Origin: Actinotalea ferrariae CF5-4
Lineage (GTDB): Bacteria; Actinomycetota; Actinomycetes; Actinomycetales; Cellulomonadaceae
Length of the DNA: 36,147 nucleotides
Reading direction: 5' to 3'
Assembly: GCF_000603945.1 (NCBI RefSeq)
Contig: NZ_AXCW01000022.1
Location: forward strand, 1-36,147
Part shown: positions 30,770-36,147 of the stretch, one piece after another
Layout: every line of letters begins with the position of its first letter
Position numbering within the stretch: the first letter of the stretch is position 1
The notes under the pieces: model-generated
The model's input: the letters and a program-made list of their open reading frames with translations, nothing else
What the model was told of the DNA's origin: nothing
Databases searched by the model: none
Translations under genes and position numbers: made by a program

Positions 30770-31204
30770 GTGACCGTGCTGCCGGCCCGCGCCGCCCCGC
30801 CCGAGCGGATGTCGCACCGGGCCCGCGCCTACATGGCGATCGTCGCGGCCCGGCATCTGCTCACGGGGATCTTCTACCTGTGGGTCTGGGGCGCGACCGA
30901 CGACGCGGTGCACACCATCTGGGGGGCGATGTTCCTCGTCGTCGGCCTCATCGCGGCCCTGCCGTTCAGGACGGGGCGCGACGGTCAGGCTCGCCTAGGG
31001 CTACTCCTGTCCATCGCGGCGACGTCGGTCTGGTTCGGATCCTTCCTCGTCGCCGCTGCCACGACGGACGGCTACTGGTCCGCCCTCGCTGCGATCGCGC
31101 TCGGCACCTTCGTCGCGAAGGACCTGACGATGGTCGCCGACCCGTTGAGGAATCCCTTCGAGGCGCTCATCCGTGAGGAGCTGCAAGGCCGCGACGGGGG
31201 GTAA
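30770..31204 (+). CDS. Membrane protein at the start of the lysis region
   Basis: The 144-residue product has three or four predicted spans: YMAIVAARHLLTGIFYLWVW, TIWGAMFLVVGLIAALPF, LGLLLSIAATSVWFGSFLVAAAT, and a weaker ALAAIALGTFVA. It ends in a charged tail (NPFEALIREELQG). The position between tail-tip genes and endolysin suggests a holin-like or antiholin role, but membrane proteins of this kind are not all lytic. GTG 30770 has only a weak ribosome-binding site. Confidence 0.6.
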   Translation: MTVLPARAAPPERMSHRARAYMAIVAARHLLTGIFYLWVWGATDDAVHTIWGAMFLVVGLIAALPFRTGRDGQARLGLLLSIAATSVWFGSFLVAAATTDGYWSALAAIALGTFVAKDLTMVADPLRNPFEALIREELQGRDGG

Positions 31205-31208
31205 CGCG

Positions 31209-31643
31209 GTGGAGATCGACGCGACACAGGTGGTCGTCGCCCTGATCGGGCTCACCGGCGCGGCCCTAGCCGTCTGGGCCGACCGCAGAGGACGCCGCCG
31301 GCAGGAGTCGGTGCAGGACGCTGCGAACCGCATCGCCGAGGCGAAGCAGCGCGCCGAGCTCAAGCTCGCCGAGCGCAAGCAACAGTTCGAGGAGAGCGAG
31401 GCCGAACGCGCCTCGCAGGACCGCCTCATCACCCGCCTCTACGCCGAGATCGACCGGCTCGAGGACGTGAACACCCGGCAGCGAGGGGCGCGCGACGCCG
31501 ACCGTGCGGCGTGCGACCGGGCCCGCGAGGAGCTCGTCGGCACCATCACCCAGCTCGCGGGGATGGTCCGCGACGAGGTCGCACAGGAAGCGGCACGGTT
31601 CGCGATCGACCACGCCGCACGGCACGAGCAGACCGACCACTGA
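31209..31643 (+). CDS. Single-span membrane protein with long coiled coil
   Basis: This 144-residue product has one N-terminal helix (VVVALIGLTGAALAVW), a basic RRGRRRQ stop-transfer, then about 100 residues of heptad-like coiled coil (EAKQRAELKLAERKQQFEESEAERASQDRL). The topology is like an i-spanin or an antiholin-type lysis regulator. GTG 31209 is chosen after a G-run. A Met at 31173 would lie inside the upstream gene. Just upstream of the endolysin. Confidence 0.6.
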   Translation: MEIDATQVVVALIGLTGAALAVWADRRGRRRQESVQDAANRIAEAKQRAELKLAERKQQFEESEAERASQDRLITRLYAEIDRLEDVNTRQRGARDADRAACDRAREELVGTITQLAGMVRDEVAQEAARFAIDHAARHEQTDH

Positions 31644-31654
31644 GGAGGGGCGCG

Positions 31655-32605
31655 ATGGCACTCACCGGGATGCTCGAGCGCGACGAACTCGGCACGATCC
31701 CCGGCACCGGGCAGCAGGTCCGTGTCGAGCTCGTGGCGCAGACGGCCGGGATGCTGGCCGCGTTCGAGGCGCGGTTCCGCCGGGCGCTGCTCATCACCGA
31801 CTCCTACCGGCCCTACGCCGAGCAGGTCGCCGTCTTCAAGCGGTACAACACGACCGACTACGCATCGTCCGCGCGCATCGGCCGGCTCGTCTGGAACGGG
31901 CAGGTCTGGTGGCGCCGCCGCGGCTACCCGTCCGCGGCGATCCCCGGCACGTCGGTGCACGGGAAGGGCGCGGCCCTGGACCTGGGTTCCGGCGTCAACT
32001 TCTCCCTGACCAGTCCGGAGCACCTGTGGATGCGCGAGCACGGTCCCAGGTTCGGCTGGCACCACCCGGCATGGGCGCACGACCCGGCCCGGCCGCACAT
32101 GCGCGAGCCGTGGCACTTCGAGGCCGTCGCCGTGCCCGTGTCCAACTACCGCACCTTCCTCGCCGGCGAGGGCATCCCCGTCCCCGGCGACCTCGACACC
32201 CCCGACCCCATCGCCCCGGTCCCCCAGGAGGACGACATGCCCGCATCCGTCGCCGTGCGCCACCCCAACGGGTCCATCGCCCTCGCCGGGGACGACGGCA
32301 CCTTCGTGCCCCTCACCTCCGTCGACGAGCTGGAGGCACTCAAGGCCACCGGCGCCGTCCGTCTCCACGACGGCCCCGCCGGGACGCTCGCCCTGCCCGA
32401 CGGCCTGATCTGGAACCTGCGGGCCGCCGTCGGGTTCCGCAAGTCCATCCAGGGCGAGCAAGACCCCGGGAAGGTCGCCGCCGCCGTAGCCGCGACCCTC
32501 GTCCCCGCCGTCCTCGACGCCCTCCCGGAGTCCGCCGGGCTGACAGTCGAGCAGGTCACGGCCGCCGCTGAGATCGCCGTCCGCAACGTCCTCCGCTCCG
32601 TCTGA
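31655..32605 (+). CDS. Endolysin, M15 (VanY-like) peptidase
   Basis: The product has 316 residues. Residues about 30-160 are a D-Ala-D-Ala carboxypeptidase/L-Ala-D-Glu endopeptidase fold: SYRPYAEQ (50-57), SVHGKGAALDL with zinc ligands His102 and Asp109, and EPWHFE with His154. It cuts the peptide stem of peptidoglycan at lysis. A Pro/Asp linker at about 175-195 leads to a C-terminal region (NGSIALAGDDGTFVPLTSVDELE.., then an Ala/Val-rich helix) that may bind the wall. GAGGAGGGG precedes the ATG. Confidence 0.88.
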   Translation: MALTGMLERDELGTIPGTGQQVRVELVAQTAGMLAAFEARFRRALLITDSYRPYAEQVAVFKRYNTTDYASSARIGRLVWNGQVWWRRRGYPSAAIPGTSVHGKGAALDLGSGVNFSLTSPEHLWMREHGPRFGWHHPAWAHDPARPHMREPWHFEAVAVPVSNYRTFLAGEGIPVPGDLDTPDPIAPVPQEDDMPASVAVRHPNGSIALAGDDGTFVPLTSVDELEALKATGAVRLHDGPAGTLALPDGLIWNLRAAVGFRKSIQGEQDPGKVAAAVAATLVPAVLDALPESAGLTVEQVTAAAEIAVRNVLRSV

Positions 32606-32608
32606 CTC

Positions 32609-32731
32609 ATGCGCCTCGAGCCGGACGACCTCAAGCACTGGGTCGTCCGGCCCGGGCTCGCCGCCACACTCCTCGCCGTGGCCGGCGGCCTCCTCGGCTT
32701 CACCCTCCCCACGATCGGAGCACTCCCATGA
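32609..32731 (+). CDS. 40-residue single-span membrane peptide
   Basis: The peptide starts with an amphipathic segment (MRLEPDDLKHWVVRPG) followed by one helix (LAATLLAVAGGLLGFTLP). ATG 32609 lies 4 nt after the endolysin stop, and its own stop overlaps the next ATG. The position fits a small holin, pinholin or lysis regulator. Function inferred from place and topology only. Confidence 0.5.
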   Translation: MRLEPDDLKHWVVRPGLAATLLAVAGGLLGFTLPTIGALP

Positions 32732-33150
32732 GCACCAACCCCGCCGACCTCCGCTGGGCCACCGTCGAGCCGGTCGAGCTGCCCGACAGCCCCCTCGCGT
32801 CCCGCTACACCAAGGCCGTCGTCGCCATCATCGCCGCGGTCCTGGTCGTGTTCGGTGCCGCGATCACCGACGACGTCGTCACCACCCTGGAGGTCGTCAA
32901 CGTCGCGATCGCCCTCGTCACCGCCGTCGGCGTGTACCTCGTGCCGAACCTGCCCGCCGGTCCTGGCGCGTACCTCAAGGCCGCCGTCGCGTTCCTCGGC
33001 GCCGCAGGCGCAGCCCTCGTCACCGTCCTGGGCTCCGGCGGGTTCGCCGACGTCCACCCCTCCGCCTGGATCACCGTCTTCCTGGCCGCCATCGGCGGTG
33101 TCGGCGTCTACGTCCTGCCGAACACCGACGAGCTCGCGCTCGCGGCGTGA
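32728..33150 (+). CDS. Candidate holin, multi-span membrane protein
   Basis: The 140-residue product has three or four spans: AVVAIIAAVLVVFGAAIT, VVNVAIALVTAVGVYLVP, YLKAAVAFLGAAGAALVTVLG, and AWITVFLAAIGGVGVYVLP, with a polar N-terminus of about 28 residues. The location directly after the endolysin and the size suggest the holin. Two other membrane proteins upstream are rivals for this role. Confidence 0.65.
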   Translation: MSTNPADLRWATVEPVELPDSPLASRYTKAVVAIIAAVLVVFGAAITDDVVTTLEVVNVAIALVTAVGVYLVPNLPAGPGAYLKAAVAFLGAAGAALVTVLGSGGFADVHPSAWITVFLAAIGGVGVYVLPNTDELALAA

Positions 33151-33192
33151 CCCGACCTGCCCACCCCCTGAGCACGCCGAGGAGCGCCCGTC

Positions 33193-33720
33193 ATGCCTGA
33201 GTACCTCTTCACCCACATGACCGCGCTGGACGAGACGGGCGAGGGCCCGGCCCGCCAGGCGGAGGGCCAGGTCTACGAGGTCGCCGATACGACCTTCACC
33301 ACGCCCCTGCCCATCACGGACCCGAGCGGATCGCCGCTGTCCGCCCTGACGTCGTCGTCCATGGGCATCGTCCCGGCGTTCCGCGCCGTCGCGTCCCAGC
33401 CGCGCGTGGTGTGGAGGTCCGGGCCCTACACCCAGGACATCCTGTCCAACGACGGGGTCATGGCCGAGCTCGCCGCTGCGAAGGACTCCGCTCAGCGCGC
33501 CGCCGACGCTGCGCAGCTCGCCCAGGAGCAGGTCGAGTCCATCGTCGAGGACGTGGTCGCCCCCGACCTGACCGGAGTCGTGATCCGGCTGGTGTACTCC
33601 GGCGGCACCTACCCGTCCAAGACCGGCCCGTCGGGCGCACGGTACGAGTTCATCGGGCCGGCGAACCCCGAGACCCTCGGCCTCATGGCGGACGGCGACA
33701 ACTGGATCGAGGTGGCGTGA
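33193..33720 (+). CDS. Minor tail-associated protein
   Basis: The product has 175 residues. The N-terminus (FTHMTALDETGEGPARQAEGQVYEV) is a beta module. Residues about 95-122 (AELAAAKDSAQRAADAAQLAQEQVESIVEDV) are a coiled coil likely to trimerise. The C-terminus (VIRLVYSGGTYPSKTGPSGARYEFIGP) is a small beta piece. It is coupled to the large tail protein by a 4-bp overlap, so they may assemble together. GAGGAG (33179-33184) precedes the ATG. Confidence 0.65.
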   Translation: MPEYLFTHMTALDETGEGPARQAEGQVYEVADTTFTTPLPITDPSGSPLSALTSSSMGIVPAFRAVASQPRVVWRSGPYTQDILSNDGVMAELAAAKDSAQRAADAAQLAQEQVESIVEDVVAPDLTGVVIRLVYSGGTYPSKTGPSGARYEFIGPANPETLGLMADGDNWIEVA

Positions 33721-36077
33721 CAGTGACCGCGAGCCTGGTCCGCACCGGGAAGAACTTCCTGCCGCAGTCCGCCCGTGGCACAAGCCTGACCGCGACGTTC
33801 GACGCCGGCGCAGCGACAGCGGGGAACCTGCTCGTCGCGGCACTCGCCGTCGACAAGTCCCCCGGCACCACCACGCCCCCGGCGGGGTGGACGGTCGCAG
33901 CCGATCGCCCCGGCGCGAGCGTGAGCTTCTACCTGGTGTGGAAGGTCGCCGTCGGGGGGGAGACCAGCGTCGCCTTCACATGGACGACGACGCAGGCGGC
34001 ACAGCTGTGGTTCGCGGAGTACACCCCGCCCCCGGGCTTCGCCGGCACGGTCCTGGCCGATGCCCCGGCCTACTCCGACGCGAACGTGAGCAGCTTCGCC
34101 GTGGGCCCGCTCGGCCCGGTGCCCTCCGGCTTGGCGATCGCGTTCCAGACCACCGACTCCCGCCCCCTGTCGACGGCCGTGGCCGAGGCGCCGGTCGGGT
34201 TCGAGGAGGCGGAGATCCTCCTGCAGGACGCCAACGTCGCGACCCCGCCGGTAACGATCGCGCACATCCTCGCCATCGCCGACGACACGTCGGTCTCGGG
34301 AACGTTCACCTGGCCGTACAGCGACCAGGCCAACGGCGCGCTCATCGTGTTCCAGGGCACCGCGACCGGCGGGCCGCCGCCGCCGACGAACCCGGTGCCG
34401 ACCCTCGCCACGCTGATCTCCCCGCTGCTGGGCACCAACGGGGACGTGAACGAAGGCCCCCCGGGGACGTTCGACCTGCTGTGCACGGACTCCTTCTCCC
34501 ACTACGCGCAGAGCACCACGACACAGGACTGGACCGGCAAGGGCGCCCTGCTGTACGTCGTCGCGCACCCGACGACGACCAACACCGAGGTGACCCTGCA
34601 GGCACGCAACCCCGCCAACCCGGCCAACGAGGCGGCCCTGCAGATCCGCAACGGGGCGATCCGCGCCCGCCAGGACAACGCGCAGGTCGCCCAGGCGACC
34701 TACACCGGTGCCGGCGGGGTGTGGCTGTGGATCGACCTGGACGGGTCGGACGTCGTCTTCTACTACTCCCTGGTCCTGAACCCGGCCGCCGCGGACTGGG
34801 TGGAGCTCGCCCGCACGCCGGCGACGTTCCTGCTCACCGCCTCCCACCTGCGGGTGTTCACCTACGCCAGCGGCGGCGGGACCCAGCGCGCCGTCGTCAC
34901 GAGCGTCAACATCCCGCCCGGTCCGCCCACCGCGGACGCCGGCCCGGACCAGGTCGTCGACGCCGGGACCCTGGTGCAGCTGGCCGGGTCCGGGACCGAC
35001 ACCGAGACGTCGGTCGTCGGGTACTCCTGGCGGGTGATCTCCGGGGCGGTCACGCTGTCCTCGCGGGCGGTGCAGAACCCCACGTTCGTCGCGCCGCCAG
35101 CGTTCCGTGACGCCGACACGGTCGTCACCTTGGGCCTGGTCGTCACCGACACCGACGGCATCAAGTCCGCCGAGGACACCGTCACGGTCACCTCCCGCGC
35201 GGGTCGTCCGGTCGCGAACATCCGGTCCGGCGGACAGCTGGCCGTCGGGCGGTCCTACACCCGCGCCGAGCTCGGCGACCCCCCGCCACCGCCGGAGCCC
35301 ACCTTGTGGGAGGCGGACCTGGACAAGCCGTTGCCGTCAGCGTTCGCGTTCACCCAGGTCGACGCGAAGTACACCGCCCTCGGTGAGGTCACGGTCGACA
35401 GCATCGGCACCGAGGGCGCGTCGTTCCGCAACGTCCTGCCCACCACCGGTGCGTTCCACGGGTACCGCGGGCAGACCGAGCTCACCCGCCGCGCGCCCGG
35501 GTTCCCGCGCTCGTCCGCCCGGCTGACCTACCTCATGCGCTTCGACGCGTTCGGAAGCATGAAGGCCTTCGACGCCAAGCTCGGGTACGGCCTGGCCGGG
35601 GCGCCGGCGGGCGCCTTCATGCACCAGATCAGCTACGGCGGGACGAAGTTCGACAACTCGTGGTCCGCGCGCCTGACCGCCGTTCCCGCGAACTACCTGT
35701 CGACCATCAACCGCGTCCCGCCGCGCTGGGCGATGGGCGCGTACCTCTACGCCGAGCAGGCGAACGGGTCACCTCGCTCCGCCTGGGGCGGGTACGGGAT
35801 CAGGCAGATGCTCCGCAACGGGGCTGCCCACTTCGAGCCTCTCCTCGGCGTCGACTATGCCGTCGAGATCGAGGTCGTCATCAACACCCCCGGCGTCGAG
35901 GACGGCCGGTACCGGGTGCGGATCGACGGCGTCACCTGGCTCGATATCCCGGTCATGTGGAACCCCGCCGGCCACGACATCGGGATCGGGTACTTCATCA
36001 CACAGACCTTCCCCAACGGAGAGCTCACCTCCCCAGCCGAGTTCCTCCAGGGCAAGCCTCGGATCTACGCCCTCTGA
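33717..36077 (+). CDS. Large tail protein with PKD domain and polysaccharide-lyase-like C-terminus
   Basis: The product has 786 residues. Residues 1-220 are a beta-rich domain (repeated W/F-ended strands such as AGNLLVAALAV and GALIVFQG). Residues about 260-400 are a second beta domain. A PKD/Ig-like domain starts near 402 (PTADAGPDQVVDAGTLVQLAGSGTD) and ends near 490. From about 529 (LWEADLDKPLP) the C-terminus has the jelly-roll style of PL14-type lyases, with VVINTPGVEDGRYRVRIDG as the clearest segment. It is probably a receptor-binding or capsule-degrading tail spike. It is encoded after the lysis genes, an unusual place. GTG 33717 overlaps the previous stop. Confidence 0.7.
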   Translation: MTVTASLVRTGKNFLPQSARGTSLTATFDAGAATAGNLLVAALAVDKSPGTTTPPAGWTVAADRPGASVSFYLVWKVAVGGETSVAFTWTTTQAAQLWFAEYTPPPGFAGTVLADAPAYSDANVSSFAVGPLGPVPSGLAIAFQTTDSRPLSTAVAEAPVGFEEAEILLQDANVATPPVTIAHILAIADDTSVSGTFTWPYSDQANGALIVFQGTATGGPPPPTNPVPTLATLISPLLGTNGDVNEGPPGTFDLLCTDSFSHYAQSTTTQDWTGKGALLYVVAHPTTTNTEVTLQARNPANPANEAALQIRNGAIRARQDNAQVAQATYTGAGGVWLWIDLDGSDVVFYYSLVLNPAAADWVELARTPATFLLTASHLRVFTYASGGGTQRAVVTSVNIPPGPPTADAGPDQVVDAGTLVQLAGSGTDTETSVVGYSWRVISGAVTLSSRAVQNPTFVAPPAFRDADTVVTLGLVVTDTDGIKSAEDTVTVTSRAGRPVANIRSGGQLAVGRSYTRAELGDPPPPPEPTLWEADLDKPLPSAFAFTQVDAKYTALGEVTVDSIGTEGASFRNVLPTTGAFHGYRGQTELTRRAPGFPRSSARLTYLMRFDAFGSMKAFDAKLGYGLAGAPAGAFMHQISYGGTKFDNSWSARLTAVPANYLSTINRVPPRWAMGAYLYAEQANGSPRSAWGGYGIRQMLRNGAAHFEPLLGVDYAVEIEVVINTPGVEDGRYRVRIDGVTWLDIPVMWNPAGHDIGIGYFITQTFPNGELTSPAEFLQGKPRIYAL

Positions 36078-36147
36078 CCCGTGGCGCACGGGCAGGTAGC
36101 AAGACCTCGACGCGCTGGGGCGAGGTCGCACGGACCCCGGTAGCACT
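36078..36147 (+). other. Intergenic end with two short hairpins
   Basis: After the tail protein stop there is CCCGT-GGCGC-ACGGG (36078-36092) and GACCTCG (36103-36109) with CGAGGTC (36121-36127). Either could end the late transcript. No T-run follows. No tRNA 3' end or integrase start is visible before the window ends. Confidence 0.4.

Noticed and set aside
36078-36147. attR at the right end of the window
   Set aside because: No match to the tRNA-Lys 3' half was seen there. The prophage must continue beyond the window.

Overview
The window is the left end and most of the body of a siphovirus prophage in a very GC-rich actinobacterium. GC is well above 70% by eye, GTG starts are common, and neighbouring genes overlap by 4 bp (GTGA/ATGA). 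The order portal, HK97-type protease and capsid, tail chaperone, tape measure is that of actinophages. A Micrococcales host such as a Cellulomonas relative is a guess from style only.

Layout. Bases 1-870 are host: a leftward four-helix membrane protein (77-682). Bases 871-943 are a complete tRNA-Lys(UUU), whose 3' half is the candidate attL core. No integrase lies next to it, and no second copy of the tRNA 3' end was seen, so int and attR are expected beyond base 36147. Phage DNA starts with an immunity-like region: a leftward HTH protein whose last 12 codons lie inside the tRNA, a divergent and possibly leaderless Cro-like gene, and a leftward membrane-anchored protein of unknown function that could be expressed in the lysogen.

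From 2350 to 14802 everything reads rightward as a tightly packed early operon. It holds two ParB-like proteins, a possible sliding-clamp-like protein, HTH and zinc-ribbon proteins, a MazG-like protein, a DUF4326 protein, many tiny ORFs, and an HNH protein with a replisome-organiser-like N-terminus. The 3' half of the HNH gene carries three kinds of DNA repeat and is a candidate replication origin.

Bases 14803-15111 are non-coding, hairpin-rich and hold promoter-like hexamers. They separate early from late genes. The late block runs: HNH, TerS, TerL, small membrane protein, portal, protease, capsid, terminator-like hairpin, head-tail connectors, tail tube, tail assembly chaperones (with a -1 frameshift at GGGAAAA), tape measure, distal tail proteins, lysis cassette (membrane proteins, M15 endolysin, holin candidate), and a large PKD-containing tail protein with a polysaccharide-lyase-like C-terminus.

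The most notable points are: the repressor-like gene that ends inside the attachment site, as in integration-dependent immunity phages; the repeat-dense candidate origin inside an initiator-like gene; and a strand-polarised 10-mer, GCGCTCGCGG, found 18 times on the + strand across the phage DNA.
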